50,802 nt of DNA from Luteimonas endophytica (GCF_029887875.1 NZ_JARXRM010000036.1:1-50802), one strand, 5' to 3'; shown: positions 8,399 to 17,722, numbered from the stretch's first letter. The notes: generated by a model not told the origin, from the letters alone. Made by a program: numbers and translations.

Positions 8399-8802
8399 GG
8401 CCTCGCGCCGCTCCGGTAGTCCTGGTACGACTTCTCCTCGACGTAGGAGGACCCGAGCGCGAGGTTGATCTCCTTCTTGATCCGCGCGCGCTCGTCGTTC
8501 TCGAAGTACACGCTGCGCGCCAGGCGCACGAATTCCTCGTCGAAGGCCTGGGCCTTCTCTTTCAGGCGGATGTCGTCCTCGATCTCCCAGAGGCGCTCGT
8601 TGACGGCCTTCAGTTCGGCGCGCAGCCGGGCGATGTCGTGCCCGGCGGCCGGGTGCGCCATCCAGGTGGTCTCCAGGGCCGAGAGCTCGTGGCGCACGTT
8701 GGCGAGCTTGGCTTCGTCGCGGATGCGCTCGGATTTGATCTGGAGGATGGCGATCTTGTCGAGCAGTTCGCCGAAGGAGACGGGGGCCGAGATTTCTGAC
8801 AT
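8395..8802 (-). CDS. DUF6165 family protein
   Basis: 135 residues, almost entirely charged helix and probably coiled coil (ISAPVSFGELLDKIAILQIK, LRAELKAVNERLWEIEDDIR). I recognise it as DUF6165, a family I associate with LPS/glycosyltransferase neighbourhoods. That fits the nearby heptosyltransferase and kdkA, but its function is unknown. The stop codon shares a palindromic CTAG with the convergent DUF1203 gene. Confidence 0.82.
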   Translation of the reverse strand: MSEISAPVSFGELLDKIAILQIKSERIRDEAKLANVRHELSALETTWMAHPAAGHDIARLRAELKAVNERLWEIEDDIRLKEKAQAFDEEFVRLARSVYFENDERARIKKEINLALGSSYVEEKSYQDYRSGARP

Positions 8803-8852
8803 GAGGGGCTGAACCGGGGGATTGGGCCGGGGGGCAGTGTAACGCCGCCGCC

Positions 8853-8881
8853 TTGTCGCCCGCCTGACCCGCCCGTATCAT
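8853..8881 (+). promoter_or_regulatory. Promoter for tRNA-Ser(CGA)
   Basis: TTGTCG (8853-8858), a 17-nt spacer, then TATCAT (8876-8881). The predicted start is near 8888, 28 nt before the tRNA. Both serine tRNA genes in the window have 17-nt-spaced boxes of the same TTGT-type. Confidence 0.6.
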
Positions 8882-8915
8882 GACCGCCCCGGCGCGCTGG
8901 CTGCCGGCCGCCATC

Positions 8916-9006
8916 GGAGAGGTGGCAGAGCGGTTGAATGTACCTGACTCGAAATCAGGCAGGCGTTTATAGCGCCTCGGGGGTTCGAATCCCCCCCTCT
9001 CCGCCA
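8916..9006 (+). tRNA. tRNA-Ser(CGA)
   Basis: Class II tRNA with a long variable arm. Acceptor GGAGAGG pairs with CCTCTCC and CCA is encoded. The anticodon stem CCTGA/TCAGG encloses loop CTCGAAA, giving CGA. Confidence 0.97.
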
Positions 9007-9014
9007 GACACGCC

Positions 9015-9036
9015 AAGGCCCCCGCACGGGGGCTTT
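9015..9036 (+). terminator. Terminator after tRNA-Ser(CGA)
   Basis: AAGGCCCCC-gcac-GGGGGCTTT: about 9 paired bases including AAG/CTT at the base, 8 nt after the tRNA CCA. The U-run is short. Confidence 0.75.
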
Positions 9037-9090
9037 CGCGTTTCGGGCAGACGAAGCTGGGTCGTGGTCGCGGACAGGTTCTGGGCTTCG

Positions 9091-9214
9091 GATGCAGCGT
9101 CGCCCGGGCCGGGGGAGCCCCGGCAAGTGTCGGGCCATCCCTGGCGCGATTCGCCGCCGCAGACCATCCCTGGTCCGTTGTCCGCATCCCCGGCCCGTGC
9201 GGCGCAAGCGCATT
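9091..9214. repeat. Composite palindromic repeat, TCCC-centre subtype
   Basis: Outer arms 9097-9114 and 9188-9205 pair over 18 positions (one mismatch, one G-U). Inside are two palindromes with the same 4-nt centre: GCCA-TCCC-TGGC (9134-9145) and GACCA-TCCC-TGGTC (9162-9175). About 46 nt of it recur at the right end of the window in opposite orientation with about 41 identities. It occupies the region before the PP2C gene. Confidence 0.75.
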
Positions 9215-9488
9215 GCTCCGACCCGGATCCTTCGGTTCGCTTCAGGGATCGCCCACCCCGGCCGATAGCGTCGCGACGGCCTTCTCGCTATCGGATCTCT
9301 CTCCGCTTCCGGATCCGCGCCCCTCCTGCCGGCCAACTCTGCTAGGGTTATTCGATGCCAGCCACCCGCACGGTCGCCGCGTGCCCGACGTTTCCCCCGC
9401 TTCCCCGTCCGCACCGCGATCTGGCCGTCCCGATGGCGGTCCTGCGTTTGGTCTCCCAGGGGTCCTGGGGACGGCTCGTGGGGCGCGC
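9215..9488. other. Leader region of the PP2C gene, nothing recognised
   Basis: No gene, RNA or convincing promoter. The composition is less GC-biased around CTAGGGTTATTCGA (near 9344), which could hold a weak -10 element, but I find no matching -35. Confidence 0.4.
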
Positions 9489-10193
9489 ATGATCGAATTC
9501 GGCCATCTGACCCACGTCGGGCTACGGCGCGAGCTGAACGAGGACACGTACTACGGCGATACCGAACTCGGCCTGTGGCTGGTGGCCGACGGCATGGGCG
9601 GCCACGAATACGGCGAGGTGGCCAGCGCGTTGGCGCGCGAGGCGATCGTGCGCGAGACCCGCCAGGGCACTCCGCTGGCCCAGGCGATCAGGATCGCCGA
9701 CGAGGAGATCATTCGCGCCTCCCGCCAGCGCCACGACACCCTGCCGATGGGCACCACGGTGGTCGCGGCCCGCATTTCCGGCAACCGCTTCGAGGTGGCC
9801 TGGGTCGGCGACAGCCGTGTCTACCTGTGGCACGCCGGGAAGCTGGTGCAGCTCTCGCAAGACCACAGCTACGTCCAGGAGCTGATCTCCCAGGGCACCA
9901 TCACGGTCGACCAGGCCCGGCACCATCCGCACCGCAACGTGGTCACCCAGGCGCTGGGAGTGACCGACCCGCAGGCGCTCAACGTCGAGACCATGAGCGG
10001 CGAATTGTTGCCGGGGATGCAGCTGCTGCTGTGCAGCGACGGCCTGACCGAGGAAGTCGACGACGGCGGCATCGCCCGGGTGCTGGCGCATGGCGAATGC
10101 AGCGCGCAGGAATGCGTGGACGGCCTGGTGGCCGCCGCGCTCGACGGTGGCGGTTCGGACAACGTCACCGTGGTGCTGGTGCGCCGCCACTAG
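9489..10193 (+). CDS. PP2C-type serine/threonine protein phosphatase
   Basis: 234 residues, the size of the compact bacterial Stp1/PrpC group. It removes phosphate from Ser/Thr using two metal ions. Motifs in order: GLRRELNEDTYY (motif 1, metal Asp), WLVADGMGGHEYGE (motif 2, DGMGG), WVGDSRVYLW, SQDHSYVQELISQGTI, LLLCSDGLTEEV, and GGGSDNVTVVLVR (last metal Asp). No partner kinase is in the window. The start is the ATG immediately before MIEFGHLTHVG; the frame extends upstream through non-conserved, repeat-derived sequence. Confidence 0.92.
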   Translation: MIEFGHLTHVGLRRELNEDTYYGDTELGLWLVADGMGGHEYGEVASALAREAIVRETRQGTPLAQAIRIADEEIIRASRQRHDTLPMGTTVVAARISGNRFEVAWVGDSRVYLWHAGKLVQLSQDHSYVQELISQGTITVDQARHHPHRNVVTQALGVTDPQALNVETMSGELLPGMQLLLCSDGLTEEVDDGGIARVLAHGECSAQECVDGLVAAALDGGGSDNVTVVLVRRH

Positions 10194-10217
10194 ACCACGC
10201 GCAACCGTCGCGGCGCG

Positions 10218-10952
10218 TCAGGCGGGCAGCGCCTCCAGCGGCGCCGGCGCTTCCAGCAGGTCCCAGACGCAGGTCCCGGCGCGTTCGCGGATCGCAGCCA
10301 TCCGCGCGCGATGCAGCGCCAGTTCGTGTTCCGGCACCACCACGCGCGGGCGCGGGCCCAGTGCGGCGGCGGGCAGCGCGATCGCGCGCGCGCCGGCCTG
10401 TTCCGCGGACGGGACCGCGAACCCGATCTCGCTCTGGCCGGCGGTGAGCGCCAGGTACACCTCCGCCAGCAGCTGCGCATCCAGCAGGGCGCCGTGCAGC
10501 TGCCGGTGCGCGTTGTCCACGCCCAGCCGCTTGCACAGCGCGTCGAGCGAATTGCGCTGGCCCGGGTAGCGCTGCCGCGCCAGTTCGAGCGAATCCTGCA
10601 CGCTGGCGCGGTCGCGGAGCCGGCCGTAGCCCTGCCCCAGCCGCGACAGCTCGGCATCCAGGAAGCCGACGTCGAACGCGGCGTTGTGGATGATCAGCTC
10701 GGCGCCGTCGATGAAGGCCAGGAATTCGTCGGCGACTTCCGCGAACAGCGGCTTGTCGGCGAGGAATTCCAGGGTCAGCCCGGTGACCTCCTGCGCCCCC
10801 GGTTCGAACTCGCGCTGCGGGTTGATGTAGCACTGGTAGGTGCGGCCGGTGGGCCGGCGTTCCTGCAGTTCGACGCAGCCGATCTCGACCACCCGGTTGC
10901 CCTTCTTCCATTCCAGGCCTGTGGTTTCGGTGTCGAGCACGATCTGTCGCAT
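10218..10952 (-). CDS. dnaQ: DNA polymerase III epsilon subunit (proofreading exonuclease)
   Basis: 244 residues, close to E. coli DnaQ (243). DEDDh motifs: Exo I DTETTG (D7, E9), Exo II HNAAFDVGFLDAE, Exo III HGALLDAQLLAEVYL. The C-terminal segment after about residue 180 would bind the alpha subunit. It follows rnhA by 32 nt in a methyltransferase-rnhA-dnaQ unit; the rnhA-dnaQ neighbourhood is classical, though here the two are co-directional. It converges on the PP2C gene. Confidence 0.96.
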   Translation of the reverse strand: MRQIVLDTETTGLEWKKGNRVVEIGCVELQERRPTGRTYQCYINPQREFEPGAQEVTGLTLEFLADKPLFAEVADEFLAFIDGAELIIHNAAFDVGFLDAELSRLGQGYGRLRDRASVQDSLELARQRYPGQRNSLDALCKRLGVDNAHRQLHGALLDAQLLAEVYLALTAGQSEIGFAVPSAEQAGARAIALPAAALGPRPRVVVPEHELALHRARMAAIRERAGTCVWDLLEAPAPLEALPA

Positions 10953-10984
10953 CTGCGGGCCGCCTCCCCGGTCGCCATCCACGC

Positions 10985-11467
10985 TCAGGATACCGGGGCG
11001 CCGTCGCACAGGCCCGGAGCCGCGGCCCCGCGCGCCTTCACCAGCTCGGCCTGGGTGCGCGCCAGCACGTCGACGCGTTCGTTGTCCGGGTCGCCGGAGT
11101 GGCCGCGCACCCAGCGCCAGTCGATCCGGTGGCGGCCGCAGGCCGCCTGCAGCCGCTCCCACAGATCCTGGTTCTTGACCGCGGCGCCACCGGCGGTGCG
11201 CCAGTTGCGGCGCACCCAGGTGGGCAACCACTCGGTGATGCCCTTGCGCACGTACTGCGAATCGGTATGCAGGACCACCTCGCATGGCGCGGTCAGCGCC
11301 TCCAGTGCGCGGATCGCCGCCATCAGCTCCATCCGGTTGTTGGTGGTCAGCGCCTCGCCGCCGACCAGCTCCCGTTCCTGGGCCCGGTAGCGGAGCAAAG
11401 CGGCCCAGCCCCCCGGGCCGGGGTTGCCCAGGCAGGCCCCATCGGTGTGGATCTCGACCCGCTTCAT
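10985..11467 (-). CDS. rnhA: Ribonuclease HI
   Basis: 160 residues. It degrades RNA in RNA-DNA hybrids. The acidic residues sit in [37 protein letters not shown] and the final DNERVDVLA. The substrate-binding tryptophan-rich handle [11 protein letters not shown] is present. The gap to the upstream methyltransferase is only 5 nt and to dnaQ 32 nt, so the three are probably one transcript. Confidence 0.97.
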   Translation of the reverse strand: MKRVEIHTDGACLGNPGPGGWAALLRYRAQERELVGGEALTTNNRMELMAAIRALEALTAPCEVVLHTDSQYVRKGITEWLPTWVRRNWRTAGGAAVKNQDLWERLQAACGRHRIDWRWVRGHSGDPDNERVDVLARTQAELVKARGAAAPGLCDGAPVS

Positions 11468-11472
11468 CCCGC

Positions 11473-12135
11473 TCACGCCGGCGCCGCTCCCTGCGGCATG
11501 CGCAACGCCGTGCGCGGCGCCACCGGGGTGAGCGGGGCCACGCGCCGCTCGGCGCACAGGGCGTAGGCCGCGCACAGACCCGGCCCGCTGCGCTGCCCGG
11601 TTCGCACCGCGACCTCCCAGCCGGGGCCGACCCCCTGCGAGACCGGTTCGGGCTCCAGTCCGGCCCGCCGCAGCCGGCGCCGCCAGGTGAGCGGTTCGTT
11701 GGCCGCCAGGCCACGGCCGCGCCAGCGCCAGCAATAGGGCGAGAGCGGATTGAGCGCGAACAGCCAGAGCCGGCCGCCGGGCAGCAGCAGGCGGGCGCAT
11801 TCCTCGAACAGGGCCGCGGGGTCGCCGCCCGGGGCGGCCGCGTGCTGGAGCACGATCGTGCCGATCGATTCGCTGGCCAGGGGCAACGGCAGCGCGCAGC
11901 GCAGGCCCCCGTCCCAGCCCTCGCCGCGCGGGTGCAGGCGCAGGCCGCGGCCCGCGGGCTCGGCCGGCTGCGCGGCCGGGGCCAGCCACAGCCACTGCCG
12001 GCCGGGCTGCTCGTCCAGCGCGCGGCGCACCAGCGCCGCCTCGCTCTCGACCACCGCGCGGCCCGCGGGGGTGGCGAACCAGTCGCTGGGGTTGCCGGGT
12101 TGACCGGCCGGTGAAGTCGCGGGCATGGTCGCCAT
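11473..12135 (-). CDS. SAM-dependent methyltransferase-like protein
   Basis: 220 residues. It has the outline of a class I methyltransferase: [20 protein letters not shown] (motif-III/IV-like) and [20 protein letters not shown] (post-I/IV strand and turn), but the N-terminal SAM glycine loop is poorly conserved ([10 protein letters not shown]). A small methyltransferase upstream of rnhA is common in this group. The start is uncertain between ATG 12135 and ATG 12126; neither has a strong ribosome-binding site. It is divergent from gloB. Confidence 0.72.
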   Translation of the reverse strand: MATMPATSPAGQPGNPSDWFATPAGRAVVESEAALVRRALDEQPGRQWLWLAPAAQPAEPAGRGLRLHPRGEGWDGGLRCALPLPLASESIGTIVLQHAAAPGGDPAALFEECARLLLPGGRLWLFALNPLSPYCWRWRGRGLAANEPLTWRRRLRRAGLEPEPVSQGVGPGWEVAVRTGQRSGPGLCAAYALCAERRVAPLTPVAPRTALRMPQGAAPA

Positions 12136-12167
12136 TCTACCGGCTGCCCGGATGAGGCGATCCGCCA

Positions 12168-12935
12168 ATGCGACTGGAGGCCGTGCCGGCACTGGCCGAC
12201 AACTACATCTGGACCCTCGCCGGCCCCGGCGGGCGGGCGCTGGTGGTGGACCCGGGCGAAGCCGCGCCGGTGCTGGCCGCTGCCGCGCGCGGGCTGGAGC
12301 CGGCCGCGATCCTGCTCACCCATCATCATCACGATCACGTCGGAGGCGTGCCCGAGCTGCTGCACCGCTGGCCCGGGCTGCCGGTCTACGCCCCGCACGA
12401 CGACCGCATCTCCACAGCCACGCACCGCGTCGGCCAGGGGGACCGGGTCGAGTGCGAGGGCTTCGCATTCGAGGTGATCGCGGTACCAGGGCATACCGTG
12501 AGCCATATCGCATTTCACGGTCATGGCCACTTGTTCTGCGGGGACACGTTGTTCAGTCTGGGTTGCGGCCGGTTGTTCGAGGGTACGCCGGCGCAGATGC
12601 TGGACTCGCTCGAGCGCCTGGCCGCCCTGCCCGGCGCCACGCGGGTCTGCTGCGGGCACGAATACACCCGGGACAACGCCGCCTTCGCCCGCGCGGTGGA
12701 GCCCGGCAACCAGGCGCTGGAGCGCCGCAGCCAGGACATCCAGGCCATGCGCGACCGCGGACAACCGACCCTGCCCAGTACCCTGGCCGAAGAACTGGCC
12801 TGTAATCCGTTCCTGCGGATCGACGCCGCCGCGGTTCGTACGGCCCTGGCCGGCCGCGTTGCCGGCACTGCCGGCGCCGACCGGGTCGCCCTGTTCGCCG
12901 CGCTGCGGCGCTGGAAGGACGAATTCCGGGCATGA
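12168..12935 (+). CDS. gloB: Hydroxyacylglutathione hydrolase (glyoxalase II)
   Basis: 255 residues. It hydrolyses S-lactoylglutathione to lactate in methylglyoxal detoxification. Binuclear metal motif [10 protein letters not shown] near residue 51, then [28 protein letters not shown] and CGHEYTRDN. The C-terminal glutathione-binding helical part ends in [11 protein letters not shown]. It overlaps mltD by ATGA. Confidence 0.95.
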   Translation: MRLEAVPALADNYIWTLAGPGGRALVVDPGEAAPVLAAAARGLEPAAILLTHHHHDHVGGVPELLHRWPGLPVYAPHDDRISTATHRVGQGDRVECEGFAFEVIAVPGHTVSHIAFHGHGHLFCGDTLFSLGCGRLFEGTPAQMLDSLERLAALPGATRVCCGHEYTRDNAAFARAVEPGNQALERRSQDIQAMRDRGQPTLPSTLAEELACNPFLRIDAAAVRTALAGRVAGTAGADRVALFAALRRWKDEFRA

Positions 12936-14179
12936 CGGCGCCGGCCGTGGCGCTGCGAGCGGCGCTGTTCGCGCTGTGGTTGCTGTGGGCGCCGGTGCAC
13001 GCCCGCGATGTGGCCGCGGCACCCGCCGGCGCGGGGGCCGCCCCGGAGGCGCCGGCCGGCGCGCCGGCCCGCAGCGGACGCGAGATCTATGCCCGCTTCC
13101 GCGAAGGGCTTGCGGATCCCGAATGCACCGCCGAGCAGAGCGAGCGCTGGCGGCGCCACTTCGCCCACGTCCCGGACGATCTGGCCGCCAGCCCCGAGCG
13201 GTTGCTGCCGCTGTTCGGATACGTCATCGACGCGCTGCGCGATTCGCATCTGCCGACCGAGTACGCGCTGATCCCGTTCGTCGAGAGCGGCTACCGGCCG
13301 GGCGCACGCAGCGCATCCGGGCCGGCCGGGCTGTGGCAGTTCATCGCGGTCACCGCGCGCAAGCACAAGATCGCGATCCGTCCAGGCTACGACGGCCGGC
13401 TGTCGCCGGTGGACTCCACCCGCGCCGCGGTGCGCTATCTGCGTACCCTGCACGGCATGTTCGCCGGCGACTGGCGCCTGGCGGTGATGGGCTACAACGC
13501 CGGCGAATACCGCGTGTTCGGAGCGCTCAGGGCGGCCGGCCAGCGCGCCATGGATGCCGACCCGGAACGCCTGCAGGTACCGCGGATCACCCAGGCCTAC
13601 GTACGCAAGCTGCAGGCGCTGAGCTGCCTGCTGGTGGAGGCGGGGGAAAGCGAGGACTGGCTGCGCGCCATCGACCGGCCGGTACCGGTGCTGGCCGCGG
13701 CCCCGCTCCCGGCCGGGACTTCCGGGCTGGACGCGTGGGCGCAGCGCCAGGGGCACGACGCGCGCCTGGTACGCCGCCTCAATCCGGCCTTCGTCGACGG
13801 CCGCGTGACCCGTGCGGGCGGCGACCCGCAGGTGCTGGCGCCGGCACGCGCCGCCGCGCCGGGGCCGGGCGCCGCGGTGGGCGCCGCGAACGCCGCCGCC
13901 GAGGCCCCCGGCGCCTCGCCCGCCGACGGATTCGTCGCCGACGCCAGCGCCCTCGTCGCCGAGCCAGGCAGCGGCGCGGGGCCGCGCACCCACGTGGTGG
14001 CGCGCGGCGATTCGATCTGGCGGCTCGCCCGCCGCTACCGGGTCACCAGCGCCGAACTGCTCGAGCGCAACGGCCTGACCCGCGACAGCGTGCTGCGCCC
14101 CGGAACGACCCTGCTGGTCGACGCCCCGGCCGCCGAGGCGGACGCCGGCAACGCCGCCGCGCCGCCCGTGGCAAACTAG
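12932..14179 (+). CDS. mltD: Membrane-bound lytic murein transglycosylase D-like
   Basis: 415 residues. A short hydrophobic N-terminus ([14 protein letters not shown]) serves as signal peptide; no lipobox is clear. The SLT domain spans roughly residues 95-260, with catalytic E118 in IPFVESGY followed by [12 protein letters not shown] and [11 protein letters not shown] Pro/Ala-rich linker follows, then a single C-terminal LysM domain ([19 protein letters not shown]). E. coli MltD has two LysM domains, so this is a shorter form. It cleaves glycan strands to 1,6-anhydro products. It is coupled to gloB by a 4-nt overlap. Confidence 0.9.
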   Translation: MTAPAVALRAALFALWLLWAPVHARDVAAAPAGAGAAPEAPAGAPARSGREIYARFREGLADPECTAEQSERWRRHFAHVPDDLAASPERLLPLFGYVIDALRDSHLPTEYALIPFVESGYRPGARSASGPAGLWQFIAVTARKHKIAIRPGYDGRLSPVDSTRAAVRYLRTLHGMFAGDWRLAVMGYNAGEYRVFGALRAAGQRAMDADPERLQVPRITQAYVRKLQALSCLLVEAGESEDWLRAIDRPVPVLAAAPLPAGTSGLDAWAQRQGHDARLVRRLNPAFVDGRVTRAGGDPQVLAPARAAAPGPGAAVGAANAAAEAPGASPADGFVADASALVAEPGSGAGPRTHVVARGDSIWRLARRYRVTSAELLERNGLTRDSVLRPGTTLLVDAPAAEADAGNAAAPPVAN

Positions 14180-14211
14180 CGCGCCCCGCCACCACCGCGA
14201 GAACGACGTCC

Positions 14212-15003
14212 ATGGGTTTCCTGCAAGGCAAGCGCGCCCTGATCACCGGCATCGCCAGCCAGCGCTCGATCGCCAACGGCATCGCCGAGGCGATGCATCG
14301 CGAGGGTGCGGAGCTGGCCTTCACCTACCAGAACGACAAGCTCAGGACACGGGTCGAGGATGTGGCCGGCAAGACCGGCTCGGACATCGTGCTGCCGCTG
14401 GACGTCACCGACGACGCCCAGATCGAGGCGCTCGCCTCGGCGCTGGAGCGGCGCTGGAGCGAGGGCTTCGACATCCTGGTGCATGCGATCGCGTTCGCGC
14501 CGCGCGAGGCGATCGCCGGCGAATTCCTGGAAGGGCTCGACCGCAAGGCGTTCGCGATGGCCCACGACATCTCGGCCTACTCGCTGGCGGCGCTGGCCAA
14601 GGCCACCCGGCCGATGCTGGCCCGGCGCGGGCATGGCGCGATCCTCACCCTCAGCTACCTGGGCGCCGAGCGCGCGCTGAAGAACTACAACGTGATGGGC
14701 GTGGCCAAGGCGAGCCTGGAAGCCACGGTGCGCTATCTCGCGCTCAACCTGGGCCCCGAAGGCACCCGCGTCAACGCGATTTCGGCCGGCCCGATCAAGA
14801 CCCTCGCCGCCGCCGGCATCGGCGGCTTCCGCCAGATCCTCGGCCACGTCGAGGACAACGCGCCGCTGCGCCGCAACGTCACCATCGAGGACGTGGGCAA
14901 CGCCGCCGCGTTCCTGTGTTCGGACCTGGCCGCCGGCATCACCGGCGAGGTGACCTATGTCGACTGCGGCTACAACATCCTCGGCATGACCGGCATCGAC
15001 TGA
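14212..15003 (+). CDS. fabI: Enoyl-ACP reductase (NADH)
   Basis: 263 residues, colinear with E. coli FabI. It performs the last reduction in fatty-acid elongation. Nucleotide site [20 protein letters not shown]; catalytic Y-x6-K in [14 protein letters not shown]; the substrate loop contains [12 protein letters not shown]. The position matching E. coli Gly93 is Ala (HAIAFAP instead of HSIGFAP), at a known triclosan-contact residue. The residues matching Met159 and Phe203 are unchanged. It lies 32 nt after mltD and converges on ppiD. Confidence 0.96.
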   Translation: MGFLQGKRALITGIASQRSIANGIAEAMHREGAELAFTYQNDKLRTRVEDVAGKTGSDIVLPLDVTDDAQIEALASALERRWSEGFDILVHAIAFAPREAIAGEFLEGLDRKAFAMAHDISAYSLAALAKATRPMLARRGHGAILTLSYLGAERALKNYNVMGVAKASLEATVRYLALNLGPEGTRVNAISAGPIKTLAAAGIGGFRQILGHVEDNAPLRRNVTIEDVGNAAAFLCSDLAAGITGEVTYVDCGYNILGMTGID

Positions 15004-15030
15004 ACGCCTGCGCAGCCCTGGGCGGACCCG

Positions 15031-17004
15031 CTAGAGCTGCGCTTCCACCACGGTGATCTTCATGCGCTCGCGCAGGGCCCGGAGCACCGCCGTGGCGTCC
15101 TGGCTGCCGGCCAGCAGCGCCAGCTGTTGCTGCAGCATCTGCCGCTCCTGCTCCGACGCCTCCTCGGGATCCCCCGGGACGACCGCAGTGACCGCGAAGA
15201 CCACCACGCTGCCATCGTCGAGCACGGCCTTGCCAGGGCTCGACGCGCCTTCCTCCGGCGTCTCCACCGCGAAATAGGCCGTCACCGCATCCGGGTGCGG
15301 AACCGGGGCGCCACGCGGCACGCCGGGCACCTCCTGCACCGGCAGTTCGCGCCGCTCGGCCACCGCCTGCAGCGTGGCACCCCCGGACATCTCCGCGAGC
15401 ATCGCGTCCGCTTCCGCCTGCACCCGTTTCGCGGCGCGGTCGGCGCGGATCGCCTCGACCACCTGATCGCGAACCTCCTCGAGCGGCAGGGCGCGCTCCG
15501 GGGTGTGCCCGGTGACGCGGATCAGGACGCTGTGGCCGGGCCCGATCTCGATCGGATCGCTGACGGTCTCGTCCTCGATCAGGCGCTCGCTGAAGGCGGC
15601 GCGCTGCACCGCCGGATGCGCCGCGATACCCTCGCCGCTCCCGCGGGCGAACGGCCCGGCGGTGCGCACCGTCAGCCCGCCCGCCTCGGCGGCCGGACCG
15701 AGCGAGTTGGGGTGGCGATAGGCCTGGTCCACCACCTCGCCGACCAGCTCGCTGTAGGCGCGCTCGCGGGCGCCTTCCGACAGCTCGCGCGCCAGCTCGT
15801 CGCGGACCTCCTCGAACGGAGTCTGCTCGCCGCTGCGCACGTCCCGCAGCTGCAGCACGTGCCAGCCGAACTCGGTCCGGACCGGTTCGCTGACCTGGCC
15901 GGGCTCCATCGCGAACAGCGCCTGCTCGAACGCTTCGACCATCATGCCCTGCTCCACCCAGCCGAGGTCGCCGCCGGCGGCGCTCGAGCCGGTGTCGTCC
16001 GAGTGCTCCCGGGCCAGCGCCGCGAAGTCGCCGCTGCGCGCCTGCGCGGCGAGCGCCTCGGCCTGCTCCTCCGCCTGCTGCTGGGCGGCGGCGTCGGCAT
16101 CGGCCGGAACCTCGATCAGGATATGCGAGGCGAGCCGCTGCTCGGACTGCGCGAAACGCGAGCGCTCCTGCTCGTAGCGCTCGCGCAGCGCCGCCTCGCC
16201 GACCTCCTCGTCGACCTGTAGATCGCTGCCGTCGATCTCGACGTATTCGATCTCCACCGTCTCCGGGGCGCGGAAATCCCCGGCGTTGGCCTGGTACCAC
16301 GCCTGGATCTCGGCGTCGCCGACTTCGCCGGCGCCCGGTTGCGGGGGCGGCAGCATCACGAAGGAAACGTCGCGCCGCTCGCCCAGCATCACCAGCAGCC
16401 GGTCCAGCTGGGCCGGGGTCACGAAGGCGGATGCCGAGACGTGGGTGGGGATCAGCGACTGCTGCAGGCTCTCGCGGATCAGCTCCTGGAACTGCTGGGG
16501 GCTGCGCGCCGGCACCTGCGAACCCAGCGCGAGCTGGTAGCGCTGCGGGTCGAAGCGGCCATCCACCTGGAACGCCGGGATCTGCTCGATCTCGCGGCGC
16601 ACCTGCGCATCGCCCACCGCCATCCCCCGATTGCGCGCGGCCAGCCGCAGTACCGCTTGGTCGACCAGACGCTCGAGCACTTCGCGGCGGGTCTCCAGCG
16701 ACTCGAACGCGCGCGGGTCGAAGGCCTCGCCCTGCTGCTCGCGGCGCTGCTGCCGCTCCTGCTCGAAGGCGTTGCGGAAATCCTCGGGCGAGACCTCCTC
16801 GGTCTCCCAGAACAGCTTGCGCACCGGCCACAAATCCGGCGCGCCGCGCCACCACGACGGCGGCGACTCGACCTTGGCCGCGTAGTTCGCGCCGCTCTGG
16901 AACAGGTACTGTTCCATGCCGAAGAAGGCGAACGGGATCGCCAGCAGGATCACGATGACGATCGCGATCCAGCCGCTCATCTTGTCTCTCAGGGCTTGCA
17001 GCAT
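15031..17004 (-). CDS. ppiD: Periplasmic folding chaperone / peptidyl-prolyl isomerase D
   Basis: 657 residues (E. coli 623). A short cytoplasmic N-terminus MLQALRDKMSG is followed by one membrane anchor (WIAIVIVILLAIPFAFFGME), a SurA-like N-domain, and a central parvulin domain with SEQRLASHILIEVP through GGDLGWVEQGMMVEAFEQAL to FGWHVLQLRDV. A second degenerate parvulin-like region and a C-terminal domain follow. It assists proteins leaving the Sec translocon. In this class the order hupB-ppiD is conserved; here two tRNA genes and a terminator lie between. Confidence 0.94.
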   Translation of the reverse strand: MLQALRDKMSGWIAIVIVILLAIPFAFFGMEQYLFQSGANYAAKVESPPSWWRGAPDLWPVRKLFWETEEVSPEDFRNAFEQERQQRREQQGEAFDPRAFESLETRREVLERLVDQAVLRLAARNRGMAVGDAQVRREIEQIPAFQVDGRFDPQRYQLALGSQVPARSPQQFQELIRESLQQSLIPTHVSASAFVTPAQLDRLLVMLGERRDVSFVMLPPPQPGAGEVGDAEIQAWYQANAGDFRAPETVEIEYVEIDGSDLQVDEEVGEAALRERYEQERSRFAQSEQRLASHILIEVPADADAAAQQQAEEQAEALAAQARSGDFAALAREHSDDTGSSAAGGDLGWVEQGMMVEAFEQALFAMEPGQVSEPVRTEFGWHVLQLRDVRSGEQTPFEEVRDELARELSEGARERAYSELVGEVVDQAYRHPNSLGPAAEAGGLTVRTAGPFARGSGEGIAAHPAVQRAAFSERLIEDETVSDPIEIGPGHSVLIRVTGHTPERALPLEEVRDQVVEAIRADRAAKRVQAEADAMLAEMSGGATLQAVAERRELPVQEVPGVPRGAPVPHPDAVTAYFAVETPEEGASSPGKAVLDDGSVVVFAVTAVVPGDPEEASEQERQMLQQQLALLAGSQDATAVLRALRERMKITVVEAQL

Positions 17005-17136
17005 CGTGGGACTGGCCGTGGACGTAGCCGCGCAGTTTAACCGGATTGCCCGGCCGTCACAGGGCCGGCGCGCGGGCAGCTAGCCCCACGGCGGGCATCG
17101 CCCGCCCGCCATCGCTCCCCGGCGCGCCTCGGATGC

Positions 17137-17168
17137 GCAAAAAACAAGGGCGCCGTTTCCGGCGCCCT
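17137..17168 (-). terminator. Intrinsic terminator after tRNA-Asp
   Basis: On the minus strand, an 11-bp perfect stem (CAAGGGCGCCG with CGGCGCCCTTG, GAAA loop) is followed by TTTTTT (17142-17137). It closes the hupB-tRNA-Val-tRNA-Asp transcript before ppiD. Confidence 0.92.
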
Positions 17169-17179
17169 TGCGGTGGATC

Positions 17180-17256
17180 TGGCGGAGCGGACGGGACTCG
17201 AACCCGCGACCTCCGGCGTGACAGGCCAGCATTCTAACCAACTGAACTACCGCTCC
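17180..17256 (-). tRNA. tRNA-Asp(GTC)
   Basis: 77 nt. Acceptor GGAGCGG pairs with CCGCTCC; CCA is encoded. The anticodon loop reads CTGTCAC with GTC. It lies 25 nt after tRNA-Val on the same strand. Confidence 0.97.
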
Positions 17257-17281
17257 GCGTTGAACCTTCTGAAACCTGGCG

Positions 17282-17356
17282 TGGTGGGTGCTGAGGGTTT
17301 CGAACCCCCGACCCTCGCCTTGTAAGGGCGACGCTCTACCGCTGAGCTAAGCACCC
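17282..17356 (-). tRNA. tRNA-Val(TAC)
   Basis: 75 nt. Acceptor GGGTGCT pairs with AGCACCC; CCA is encoded. Anticodon TAC. It starts only 12 nt after the hupB stop, so it must be processed from a hupB transcript unless it has an internal promoter. Confidence 0.97.
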
Positions 17357-17368
17357 GAGCGGAGCCGA

Positions 17369-17641
17369 TTAGTTTACAGCGTCCTTGAGGGCCTTGCCAG
17401 CCTTGAACGCGGGATTTTTTGCGGCGGGGATCTGGATCTCCTCGCCGGTGCGCGGATTGCGGCCGGTGCGGGCGGCGCGCTCGCGAACCTCGAAGCTGCC
17501 GAAGCCGGCAATGGCGACGCTGTCGCCCTGGCCCAGCGCCTTGGCGATGGAGTCGAACACGGTGTCGACCGCAGCGGTGGCGTCGGCCTTGGACAGGCCG
17601 CACTTCTCGGCAACGTTGTCGGTCAGGTCGCTTTTCTTCAT
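17369..17641 (-). CDS. hupB: DNA-binding protein HU-beta
   Basis: 90 residues, the standard HU length. The N-terminal dimerisation helices start at [23 protein letters not shown]-binding arm: [22 protein letters not shown], including the family RNP segment near residue 61. It binds and bends DNA without sequence specificity as part of the nucleoid. Transcription appears to start about 110 nt upstream, leaving a structured leader. tRNA-Val and tRNA-Asp follow on the same strand. Confidence 0.97.
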   Translation of the reverse strand: MKKSDLTDNVAEKCGLSKADATAAVDTVFDSIAKALGQGDSVAIAGFGSFEVRERAARTGRNPRTGEEIQIPAAKNPAFKAGKALKDAVN

Positions 17642-17673
17642 TTTTGATGACTCCCTTGCGGCCCCGAGCCGCG

Positions 17674-17711
17674 AAAAAAAGTGGCGACCGGATGACGGGA
17701 CCCGTCCGGTC
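17674..17711 (-). terminator. Terminator-like hairpin with U-run inside the hupB leader
   Basis: On the minus strand, GACCGGACGGG pairs with CCCG...TCCGGTC (17711-17686, 3-nt bulge) and five bases later comes TTTTTTT (17680-17674). It lies downstream of the inferred hupB promoter (17788-17760) and upstream of the hupB start, so it would act on hupB transcripts. It could instead be a distal lon terminator. Confidence 0.6.
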
Positions 17712-17722
17712 GGCTCGAAGAA

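Noticed and set aside
10218..13022. 934-codon minus-strand open frame
   Set aside because: Only its 3' 244 codons are a gene (dnaQ). The rest is antisense or out of frame to rnhA, the methyltransferase and gloB, with the low-complexity Arg/Pro/Ala composition of GC-rich shadows.
12523..15003. 826-codon plus-strand open frame
   Set aside because: The last 263 codons are fabI; the part before is out of frame to gloB and mltD.
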